Of a stretch of 64,000 bases of DNA, positions 36,580 through 44,935 are shown in pieces. The translations under genes were made by a program, and so were the position numbers. The stretch covers positions 4,650,001-4,714,000 of the forward strand of contig CP085833.1 in the NCBI GenBank assembly GCA_020809705.1. Direction: 5' to 3'. Origin of the DNA: Calonectria ilicicola. Lineage: Eukaryota > Ascomycota > Sordariomycetes > Hypocreales > Nectriaceae. The notes beneath the pieces are model-generated. The model saw only the letters and a program-made list of their open reading frames with translations. It had not been told where the DNA came from and ran no database searches. Every line of letters starts with the position of its first letter. The stretch's first letter is position 1.

Positions 36580-37410
36580 CCTGCCATTGATGAAAAGTCT
36601 TTTGCGTTACTTGGCGTTCACTATTATTCGATAGAGTGTATTCAATTGGACGTGCATCAATTTGACTCTGCTTCTTTTGCCTCTTGCTTTAGTCGTCTTA
36701 CATTTGTGGGACATTCGGAACATTGCGGCGGCTCGTGTCCATAAGGCTGATGTGACCTACCGGATGTGTAGACAACCTCGTTTTTTAACGTTGCAGCTAA
36801 CTCCTGCACTACCGTGCTCAGCCAGCCAGACCATTTCCAATGGCCGGTAGCATTGACGCCTGAGGGAAAAAAGCAGCCAAAGTTGGCTAATTTTAGAAAC
36901 CCACCAGCACCAAGGCGTTGATTTGTTGAGACCTCTGTGGCGCCTCAGCCCCAGTGTCTCTCGGCATCAAGCCCCAGCTTTTCGGCCTGCCCGTCGGCTT
37001 GCAGCGCCCCTCGAGCTAGCGGTCATTCAGGTAGAGGTCCAACTATTCTCGTACTGCGCCAGCCTCTCAGAGACGAGATTGGACGTCTCCAGTCGCCGCT
37101 GATGGCGGTGGGCCTCGGTGCACAACGCTAGACTGCGCACCGTACTAGCTACCACCATGGTGGGAATTAGTATCATAGATCGTGAAGGAATCACAGTATA
37201 TAAACTAATCTGCAATTCCTGTTTACATTCATCTCATCAGCATCAGCATCAGCATCACCACACTCACAACAACAAAGACAATCACAACCACAACCAACTC
37301 TTTCCTCACTCAGCTTTTCACAGCCAATTCACAACAATCACACCGCACTCTCAATCAACACCACTACTTCAAACTTTCCACTAAAACCATCCCCAAAAAT
37401 TTCCATCAAA
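36580..37410 (+). promoter_or_regulatory. Promoter and leader of the PhiA-like gene
   Basis: 831 bp. A TATATAAA box lies at 37197-37204, about 207 bp before the ATG. It is followed by a CATCAG triplet-pair repeat (37235-37258) and a long CA/CT-rich leader to 37385, the usual layout of a highly expressed fungal secreted-protein gene. Confidence 0.6.
37197..37204 (+). promoter_or_regulatory. TATA box of the PhiA-like gene
   Basis: TATATAAA upstream of a CA-rich leader. The long spacing to the ATG implies a 5' UTR of roughly 150-180 nt. Confidence 0.6.
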
Positions 37411-37962
37411 ATGCAGTTCAAGGCTCTCATTTTCGCTCCCCTCGTCGCCTCCGGCCTCGTTTCTGCTGCCCCTGCTGCCTATACCGCCTTTGAGGTTGTT
37501 GCAGTTGCCCCCGGAAGCGGCATCCACTTGAACGCCCTCCAGGCCACCCAGAGCGGTTTCCGCTTCAAGCTTGCCGACGAGAAGGCCAAGTGCTCCTCCA
37601 CATCTGACAACACCGTCACCCTCCAGGTTGTCGACGGTGAGCTACAACTTTACAAGTCTGGTGGTAATACCCAGAAGGTCTTTGTTGATCGCTCTGGTAT
37701 GGGCCAGGGTGTCATGCAATACAACACTGGTACTTCGCTCCCCCGCAACGGCGAGCGCAAGGGCTTCACGGTCGACAGCACCGGAAATCTTACCTTCAAC
37801 GGCAAGGGATTCATCGCTTGCCCTGGTGCTCCCGACAACTCCTGGAGCGTGTGGGTCGATGCTGGTGTTGCCAACCCCGGCTTCAACAAGGGCTGCAAGC
37901 CCTTCACTGCCTATACCATCAAGAGCAGCAAGCCCAACAGCTGCACTTACTCCTCCAACTAA
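37411..37962 (+). CDS. Secreted PhiA-like (IgE-binding-protein-like) cell wall protein
   Basis: Small secreted protein of 183 residues in one exon. The signal peptide MQFKALIFAPLVASGLVSA is followed by APAA, a likely cleavage site. The mature part shows the features of the PhiA/IgE-binding family: an opening strand ending in PGSGIHL, a central strand with VFVDRSGMGQGVMQYN, NLTFNGKGFIACPG with a conserved Cys, and SWSVWVDAG. Four cysteines remain (CSS, ACP, GCK, SCT), enough for two disulfides. The codons are strongly biased to C at third positions (ttc, aac, ctc), like highly expressed fungal genes and unlike the neighbours. In Aspergillus PhiA is a wall protein needed for phialide development; the role here is inferred from family resemblance only. 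It has no GPI signal. Confidence 0.85.
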   Translation: MQFKALIFAPLVASGLVSAAPAAYTAFEVVAVAPGSGIHLNALQATQSGFRFKLADEKAKCSSTSDNTVTLQVVDGELQLYKSGGNTQKVFVDRSGMGQGVMQYNTGTSLPRNGERKGFTVDSTGNLTFNGKGFIACPGAPDNSWSVWVDAGVANPGFNKGCKPFTAYTIKSSKPNSCTYSSN

Positions 37963-38572
37963 ACAGCGAATGCTGTAGAGGAATGATTCTGACACGTGAC
38001 ATTGGAAGCGAGCATTATAGACATTAGACGAGCATCAGATAGACTTTGGAGGACTGGATGATCTGGCAGATGGAACAAACTGTCCCTACTCAAAACTTTT
38101 AATATTAATACAATACTTTTTGATTCTCAATATTTGTGTTTCCCACTTTTCTTCTACAAACTCTCTTTGAGCTGGCTAATTGGCAGGATAATAATTCCTA
38201 ATAGTCACGAGGAGGTCCAGTAAAGAAATTGTGGATGCATTCTGTCATGAAGCTAGGTCCATCTGCAGTACGAATTTAGAGTATGATTATTGTGATTATT
38301 ATCTTTAATTCCAGCATTACTCGTTACGACTCTGAGCAAGGAAGCAGTTGACACGCAAACAATAAGCCCTTTTATCAGACAGATATGACCGTCCAAGGGA
38401 ACCGTCATGTACCAGGTAACGCGGTTAAGACATTCCATTCCAGACCCTTATTAAAGGTGCTCCATTCCCTTTTTTCTCTCCCTTAGCATTCTTTCCATTT
38501 CTTTCTTTCTACTTCTTCATCAATTATTCCTTTTTTAGCTCTCCAATTCAGCTCTTGTACATTTTTATTAAC
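37963..38572 (+). promoter_or_regulatory. Upstream region of the second secreted-protein gene
   Basis: 610 bp. The last about 110 bp are a C/T-rich tract (38460-38540), a typical pyrimidine-rich fungal leader. No TATA box is certain. Confidence 0.45.
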
Positions 38573-39199
38573 ATGTACTTTCAGTCCATCTTGGGCATCC
38601 TTGCTCTTGCAACTTCATTTGCCTCTGCTCGCCAGTGCATCTCGTCTACCACCAGCACCAGGATCGCAGGGTCGCTTACTATCTCAAGCAACAGCATTAT
38701 CTCCGCTGTTACTCCGACCACTGCCGCGGTAAATCCTACGGCTACAAACACCACCTTGGTCTCATTACCTGCCAGCTTTTACGTCACGGGCTATAATTCA
38801 GGAAACGCAAATGCCGATCAACATCCTTTGTTGACCGCGACTGCGTCCTATGCGTTGCAATTCAATACCCAGGCTTCTGGATATGGGAATAATCCATTCT
38901 CTATCGAATCTGCTAGTAATTACTTGATGGCAAATGGTGTCTACGTTGTTGTCGACTCAACTTCAGGGCTAGTCTCTTTGGGGACATCTGATGATGTTGT
39001 GAACGGAAATGCTCTGTATATTATTCGCAGCGGAATGAACGCGAATAACTACCTGTCATGTTCCATGTCTGGATCTACCTCAAGTGCCCAGTTCTGTGTG
39101 AATACAGACGTCGCGGGGAGCACGTACTTGAATATGTTCCCTTTAGGCGTCTCGACAAATGGTTATGAGGTTATATCGTTGAAAGCGCAAGGGTTTTGA
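38573..39199 (+). CDS. Secreted protein of unknown function (208 residues)
   Basis: Single-exon gene. I chose the second ATG (38573) because it begins an ideal signal peptide, MYFQSILGILALATSFASA, ending before RQC. The mature protein is rich in Ser, Thr, Asn and Ala, with many possible O-glycosylation sites in residues 20-65 (TTSTRIAGSLTISSN). The rest reads like alternating beta strands (ASFYVTGYNSGNA, NGVYVVVDSTSGLVSLG, ALYIIRSGMNANNYLSC). Three cysteines remain. There is no GPI signal and no catalytic motif. The layout is loosely like that of the PhiA-like protein just upstream, and the two may be distant relatives or merely share a secreted beta-fold. It follows the PhiA-like gene on the same strand, 610 bp away. 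Confidence 0.75.
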   Translation: MYFQSILGILALATSFASARQCISSTTSTRIAGSLTISSNSIISAVTPTTAAVNPTATNTTLVSLPASFYVTGYNSGNANADQHPLLTATASYALQFNTQASGYGNNPFSIESASNYLMANGVYVVVDSTSGLVSLGTSDDVVNGNALYIIRSGMNANNYLSCSMSGSTSSAQFCVNTDVAGSTYLNMFPLGVSTNGYEVISLKAQGF

Positions 39200-39275
39200 G
39201 TTTATGGTACCAGGGTTATGATTTAAAGAGATGAAAAATTCAAGTTTCTTTCATATATATGTATAGTTTCCTTTT

Positions 39276-39383
39276 CCTTTCTTTACAAACTGTACTACCT
39301 GTGGGTAATTTTTAATATAATTATTTCTCATCGTCGCCACAGTAAAACCTCATCGGATCGCCAAGGAGCATTTGTTGCTATCT
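39276..39383 (-). repeat. Diverged direct repeat, copy A: 3' stub of a lost HET gene
   Basis: Aligns with 42202-42308 at roughly 80% by eye, with an identical ACAGTAAAACCTCAT block. On the minus strand copy A encodes LDSNKCSLAIR-stop (TGA at 39352-39350), matching VDSNECSVTIK-stop of the HET gene. The conserved stop and downstream sequence show it is the tail of a duplicated HET gene whose body is gone. Confidence 0.75.
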
Positions 39384-39639
39384 AGCCTCAGAAGGCTTAC
39401 AGATGCTCTCGAATAATGTAGAGAAAAAGAAAACAAACCACTCAATATACATGTATACGGATTCTGCCATTCTGGCTCTACCGAATCACAGGGCCTGGGC
39501 ACTAGGATTCCTTTCTGGCAGGACAAGATGTCTTCATCAACATGCAGATCGGTTACGGCGTAATAAGGATTGACATATACTAGATACTCGCTAACTTTAC
39601 ATCATGCTGTTCGAAAGGTTTAGCTACTTTAGACTAAGA
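39384..39639. other. Spacer between the HET stub and the ankyrin gene
   Basis: 256 bp with no gene. It should contain the ankyrin gene's 3' UTR. I could not align it convincingly with the HET coding region. Confidence 0.4.
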
Positions 39640-40746
39640 TTAGCGACGGAAGTAGTCCCAGAGTGGCTTTTTCGCACCAGCCTTTGAAAGAATGCTAACC
39701 AGGATTTCATGTCCTTCATCTTCCGCCATACGCAGCGGGGTTCGTCCCTGTTTGTCTTTTGTTTCCACTTTGGCCCCGTTTCTTAGTAGTAACTCAACCA
39801 TTTTTTGGTGACCGTTGATTGAAGCCCATGAAAGTGGGGTGTACTTATTCTTATCCTCTGCCTCGAGGTTAGCGCCACGGTCTATTAAGAAATTTGCTAT
39901 AGCCTCATGGCCATTAAAGGCAGCCCATGATAGTGGCGTAGACTTTTGCTCGTCTTCTGCCTCAAGGCAGGCGCCTTGCTCCACCAATAACCTGACCATA
40001 GCCTCATGGTTGCGACGTGTAGCGGATAGAAGTGGTGTTTGCTTTTCGTTATCGCCTATCTCAAGATCGGCACCATTTTCCGCTAGAAGCTTTACTATGG
40101 CTATATGGCTATTGTGCATAGCCCACATGAGTGGTGTTCTGTTTTGGTTATCTTCGGCCTCAAGGTTGGCGCGTTGCCCTACCAGCAACCTAACCATGGC
40201 TTCATTGCCATGTGAAGTAGCCCATATAAGCGGGGTTCTCTTTTGGTCATCTGCTACCTCAAGATTGGCACCTTGCTCTGCAAGTAACCTAACCATGCCC
40301 ACGTGATTGTGGTATGTAGCATGTAATATTGGTGTTATCCCATTGGCGTCCTTTGCTTCAAAATTGGCGCCCTTTTCTAATAAGAACTTAACCATGCTCT
40401 CATGGCCACGATATACAGCGTCTAATAGAGGTGTCATATTCTTGATGTCCCTCGTATCAAGAAAAGCACCGCCTTCTACTAGAAGTCCCACCACAGTCTC
40501 ATGACCACGGGCTGCAGCCCAAAAAAGCGGTGTCATGTGGTTCGAGTCCGTTGCCTCGAGGTTGGTCTCTGTTTTTAAAAGATCCCGTACCACATCTTCA
40601 TTGCCTTTCTTTGCAGCTGTTAGAAGGGGTGTGATTGGCTTTTCACCATTCATTTCGGTATCAGTGTGGCCTGACAGCCCATTGCCACTGACAATATTGG
40701 CTGTAGTATTCGACACTGCATCTGGATGAAGGCCCATTTTAAGCAT
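39640..40746 (-). CDS. Ankyrin-only protein with ten regular 33-residue repeats
   Basis: Predicted soluble protein-binding protein of 368 residues in one coding exon. After about 35 polar residues it is ten ankyrin repeats with exact 33-residue spacing and no gaps. Most fit the pattern xTPLxWAxxxGHExMVxLLxExGA then LEAxD, and several neighbours are very similar (repeats 7-9 share LEAEDxxK). It ends WDYFRR. Upstream, a GTAAGT (near 40838) with a CTAAC branch and a GATGCAG acceptor (near 40764) suggests a 5' UTR intron. No NACHT, HET or other effector domain is attached. It could be an independent adaptor or the detached C-terminus of a former NLR-like receptor. It lies between the two copies of the HET-tail repeat, next to a helical-domain relic, which favours the second view. 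Confidence 0.85.
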   Translation of the reverse strand: MLKMGLHPDAVSNTTANIVSGNGLSGHTDTEMNGEKPITPLLTAAKKGNEDVVRDLLKTETNLEATDSNHMTPLFWAAARGHETVVGLLVEGGAFLDTRDIKNMTPLLDAVYRGHESMVKFLLEKGANFEAKDANGITPILHATYHNHVGMVRLLAEQGANLEVADDQKRTPLIWATSHGNEAMVRLLVGQRANLEAEDNQNRTPLMWAMHNSHIAIVKLLAENGADLEIGDNEKQTPLLSATRRNHEAMVRLLVEQGACLEAEDEQKSTPLSWAAFNGHEAIANFLIDRGANLEAEDKNKYTPLSWASINGHQKMVELLLRNGAKVETKDKQGRTPLRMAEDEGHEILVSILSKAGAKKPLWDYFRR

Positions 40747-41666
40747 GGGTTGTAACTGAAGTCTTCTGCATCACCCATCAGGCATTTATATCAGATTTGA
40801 AATGCGATATTGATAATTAGGTTAGTATTGAACTTACATTCGACGACACACTTTGTCACACTCACAAGATGGTCTCAACAGCCTAGCCTAGCAGCCGGGC
40901 CTCTTAGGGCCCGGCCGGACCTTGACTACAAAGCCTCGATGCCCTCGACGGCACAGTCCAGTACTTATAGTAACAGCTAGATAGCTCTTGCCGCAACCGG
41001 CCCCAAATAGTCATACAAATCAGGATAAATGCCTAGATGAAGGATCTAGCTACTACAGACCTATCCCAACGCGGCTGCAAGCAACATCCGTATGCGGTGG
41101 TCACCGTAGCTAGCTTTGGATAGCCTCAACCTAAAAGAAACTCCCCTCGGCCGACCGGAACAGCTAGTCACAACAGCAGCTATAAGAGACCTAGATAGAC
41201 CCTTCAATTGACAAGACAAGAGCTTCCAAATGTAACCCTGTGGCCTCTATAGCTAGTGATACACTTGGTAAGTCCCTGATGTCGTGGAGATTGGGGCTGC
41301 CTATACGCTTGGATTCAATGGGATAGTTGGAGGTCGCAGCTGGATCTAAGGGTGAACAAAAGGAGGAAAAAAAAAACCCAAGGTTCAGGGAATCTAGAAC
41401 CCATTTAAAAGGTAAGAGAGAAGCTGTGAGTCAGTCAGTCAGAATTTAGCCTGTCCTTAGGTGACGTAGTTGCACTTCTTTTCTTATCGTTATTGGATAG
41501 GCTGTCTACATTCAATGTGCAATACACCGTTGGAGGTTGAAAATGTATTGTAAATTGACGTCACGATTAGACCTGAATATCAAATAAATCGCTCACATCA
41601 CCTCCTCAGCGAGGCTCATTGTGTGGCTGTATCTTGCTACCAGCATTCATCAACCAAGACGAACAA
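40747..41666. other. Compositionally unusual spacer with CTAG-rich DNA and a GC-rich hairpin
   Basis: 920 bp without a supported gene. 40747-40860 likely holds the ankyrin gene leader and its intron. 40880-41300 has CTAG about ten times and many TAGC words, and a perfect 8-bp inverted repeat (40894-40901 with 40908-40915). 41431-41444 has a short AGTC tandem. It may be the remnant of a mobile element, but I found no coding match or terminal repeats. Confidence 0.45.
40894..40915. repeat. Perfect 8-bp GC-rich inverted repeat (hairpin)
   Basis: GCCGGGCC, a 6-base loop, then GGCCCGGC, inside the CTAG-rich spacer. Function unknown. Confidence 0.6.
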
Positions 41667-42180
41667 TGACTGAATTAGGACTCGCTATCGTCGGTAAAAT
41701 AGATTTGTGCTTCAAGCAAGGCATTCCATATCAATTTAAGGCACTACTAACACTAGGAATGTCAGGCGGGTGAAAATATTGATTGATACTAATAATAATC
41801 ATCGACATTATGATGTGGAGATTAAGTCGCGGGCTGTCTGGCTGGCGGCTAGCTGGCTCGCGACCGAAAAGCAACTAGAGTTTTTAAAGCAAATAAGCTC
41901 CAAGATGGACGAGGACTATTGCAATATCAGCTTTAAGATAACGGAGCAGCTGCGAACACATCTCAAAATTGCCTCAGACGAACTTAAAAGGTCAGTGCTG
42001 GCCAACAGCCCTCCCTGCGTGAAACTCGAGACCCTCGCCTAGAATATAACTGAGCTTAGTGTCTCTAAAATCCCTGGGAATGATGGCGGTGGCATAATCT
42101 TGGCTTTTCCTACAGCTTCAGACGAATTCAATGCCATTTTGTCTCTTCATATTCAAACTTGTATCTTGTAGATTATTAAA
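41667..42180 (+). pseudogene. Relic of a fungal helical N-terminal domain (STAND/HeLo-like associated)
   Basis: An ATG at 41667 opens with MTELGLAIVGKIDLCFK, the typical start of a helical N-terminal domain found on many fungal incompatibility-type proteins. That frame soon stops. A second frame (41770-42042) carries VWLAASWLATEKQLEFLKQISSKMDEDY, the next conserved helix of the same domain, then KITEQLRTHLKIASDELKR. The section between the two blocks is degenerate; no normal intron (at least 40 bp, in phase) restores it, though a 36-bp GC..AG segment with a CTAAC branch is present. A TAG at 42040-42042 ends the second block, and no downstream domain follows before the HET gene 3' end. I read it as a decayed fragment of a larger receptor or effector gene. 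A short functional peptide cannot be excluded. Confidence 0.6.
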
Positions 42181-42201
42181 TTGACCTATCCTTTCCCATT
42201 T

Positions 42202-42308
42202 TGTTTCTACAAACTATACTAAACGTGGTGAACTTTTAATGTAATCGTTTCTCATTGTCGCTACAGTAAAACCTCATTTTATCGTCACAGAACATTCGTT
42301 GCTGTCCA
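42202..42308 (-). repeat. Diverged direct repeat, copy B: 3' end of the HET gene
   Basis: Counterpart of 39276-39383. It covers the last roughly 11 codons, the stop (42276-42274) and about 70 bp of 3' flank of the HET gene. Confidence 0.75.
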
Positions 42309-44402
42309 CAAAAATCCCTCCAAGCGGATCCACGGGCGGTGGGGACGCCTCAATGAGAAGAGTGCCAATTCTCTCGAACTCAGTAGCGTCGCCAACCGAT
42401 CTCAATACTAGAGATACCAGGAATTCTTTTCCTCCCCCGTCTTGAATCACACTCATCCGGAGACATGACACCTCAGTTCCTGGTAGAACTTGACTTGGGC
42501 CCTCATGATTGAGCTGGTAGTCTGGCCGCATCTCGAGCCGCGATGTGGGAGAGAATCTCACATTATAAGAGACGGGGCGCCGCTGGTCATTTTCGTTTTC
42601 ATCACGTTCGACAACGCCTGTGGAAACAAGTCCTGTTATTGTTACTGTTCCACCCTTCAGTGTTCCAAACTCGTCAATGCTGGATGAGTCAATATGCCAG
42701 CCCTCCACTTTGCTTAGGTGGTCATATGGTGGCCTTTCTTCATCAGTCATGCACTCTTCGGGATCCCAATAAGTGATGGTATCAAAGTACCAAACACTGG
42801 CCTCAACACTAGCCCAGGACCAGGACGGTGCAGTTGTTGGGTTAGACCGCGGATTTCTTCTTGTTTGAGTGACTGTCCATATCAAGTCATCATTCAGCGT
42901 ATTTTCCCAAAGTCCCGCTATGTACTTGTGCTTGCGAACAGAGGCCGTCTTCCTTGCTAGACCTCCAATCGCTGGCAATCGGTCAAAAGACTTGGTGATT
43001 CCAAGGTCAGTGTAGGAACACACCATGGTTCGCCAAACCCGGGCCAGATAGTATTCAGCGTATACATGCCACTCTACTCCTACAGCCTCAGAATTCAAGG
43101 CTTCGGAATAAAGTGCTTTCATGAGTGTCGTAGGGATATCGTCAGATGATCCGTGGTGCTGAATATCCCCGCATTCACACTCAGCGGATGCAAAGCATTC
43201 GAAGAATAATTCGTACGGCCCAAAATGAACAATACGTGGTGATAAGAGGCGCTCTTGATAGACCCAGGCTCTCGTCAGAAGTGGATGTCGAGTGATCGTT
43301 GCGTGACCTAGATTTAGGACGCGTGTGCTTGATCTATCCGGGGCTTTAGTGGAGTCGAGATGATGGTCGATCCTCTCTCTAAAGAAAACGCGGAATTGCT
43401 CTCCTGATGGGGTCTTTCCAGACAGCTCAAAGTCGGGGGTGTTTGTGTAAAGACCTCCATTCCCGTTCGCTGACTGTGTGGCGGCGATGGTTAGGAATGA
43501 ATTGGAGTAGATGGACGCCATCTTTGCTGATTCAATTTCCCAATCCGCGACACTGTCCTGAATAATGCACAGTGAATCGATCCAAATGTACTGAATTCCC
43601 AATTGCCTGGTAAGACGAATGGCATCTCGGAATGTGTTGGACAAATCCTTGAGCTCGATACCACGCTGTCTGGCTTCCAGCGTAGCTGTAGTAGTGGTGA
43701 TGATTTGTGCCAACCCCCAGCAGTGACTCAAGCACAAGTATTTAGCGTACTGGCCGTTTGATTCAACAAGTCGGATGCTCTCATCATCTTTACCAACATC
43801 TACGACTCGCTTCGGCAGTTCTACTTCTTCCTCTAGCACGCAGTCTTCGTGATCGCTGTCGTCTTCGCAGGATTGCATCCAAGTTTTGATAAGATCCATG
43901 GCGGCAGTTGAATCTGTCCGAGGTGATGTCCGCCTCGAAACTGGCAAGGGTTCCCACGATGAGGGCTTCGGGCACTCATCTAAGTTGCGCATTAGTCTGA
44001 CTATTTAAATATGGGACTCTGAGTCACAGCACTTACCATCTTCGCTGACGAATATCTGAACGTCAAAATAAGTGCCATTTTTAACAAAAAATAAATTGAT
44101 TTGTCGAGATCAGTCTCATGGCCTTCATAATTAGGATAAAAGAACCTCAAGCTGAAGTTATCAATGTCATTCTCATCAACCGAGTGTTGCTCAAAAACGC
44201 CACGACACCCACGTAGCAGGATGCCGCAAATGTAGCAAGTTGTTGCCGATTCTTGCAACTTCTCCCAGGACACATTCTTCGGGTCGTGTTTTCGGTTCGA
44301 GATTTTAATTTTCTGCCTGATCTTTGACCTGTAATCGCTCTCTGAAAGGAGCTCGCCTGTTCCACAAAAATGGTTGCAGATGTTGCAGGACATTGCGGAC
44401 AC
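42274..44402 (-). CDS. HET-domain heterokaryon incompatibility protein, probable 1-nt frameshift
   Basis: Predicted HET protein, of the type that triggers cell death on non-self recognition. Exon 1 (44402-44037) opens with paired CxxC elements (CNICNHFC, CYICG). The intron starts at 44036 (GTAAGT). Exon 2 runs to 42274, with the HET core YLCLSHCWGLAQ, LGIQYIWIDSLCIIQD, SIYSNSFLTIAA, TRAWVYQERLLSPRIVHFG and later PSWSWAS. The family's linker (VSEDDECP just before the core) reads in a different frame from exon 1. One missing T in the T-run near 44085-44093 would explain this, with the acceptor at 43980. Using an acceptor at 43975 instead keeps the frame (688 residues) but loses the conserved linker. 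So this may be an inactive allele, a base error or an unusual isoform. Tail sequence is duplicated at 39.3 kb. Confidence 0.82.
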
Positions 44403-44935
44403 TTGATGTCAAATCTATCGTCCCGGTGTAAGGTGGTATGAAGGAAATCGCCACGTGGAGTGGATCACACTTGGTGGACCTCTGAGCTGTGCGAACCTAC
44501 CAAGCTCGACGCAGTGTAGCGTCGGTCCTTGATTTCGTAGACAACTGCTTCGGAGGTGGTGAGAATAGCTTCAGAGATGGGCAGGGTTCCAACGCGGGGT
44601 CGAATCGCCCCACCAACATTAGCTTTGGACCTTAGATCTAGCTTTTACCCATCGTGCTCTAGTGCGAGGAGTGAGTGGAGACAAGGAGATCAAGCCATCC
44701 TGGTTTATATTGATGAACTTTGAAACTGTTAATTCTGGGTGAAATCATTTTATTTTGAGGGTCAACATCGAGCGTTGGCTCTGAGCCGTTATCGAAACAC
44801 AACCATTAAGTCATTACTAAACACACTTGCAACCGTTCATTGAAATGGTAATAAACCTTACCCTTCGGCAGACCCAAACACAAGGAAATACAAAAGAAAA
44901 ACAAAAGAAACCAATGGAGCTAGGTAGAAAGCAAA
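44403..44935. other. Spacer between HET and DUF6604 genes
   Basis: 533 bp, same-strand genes on both sides, so it is the HET promoter plus the DUF6604 3' region. A GGGGTCGAATCGCCCC block at 44597-44612 looks like a tRNA T-arm but has no partner arms. Confidence 0.45.

Noticed and set aside
39815..40504. Long plus-strand ORFs opposite the ankyrin-only gene
   Set aside because: They are shadows of the repeated minus-strand code; the repeat period of 33 residues belongs to the ankyrin frame.
44585..44615. tRNA-like T-arm (GGGGTCGAATCGCCCC)
   Set aside because: No acceptor stem, D-arm or anticodon arm can be formed with flanking sequence.
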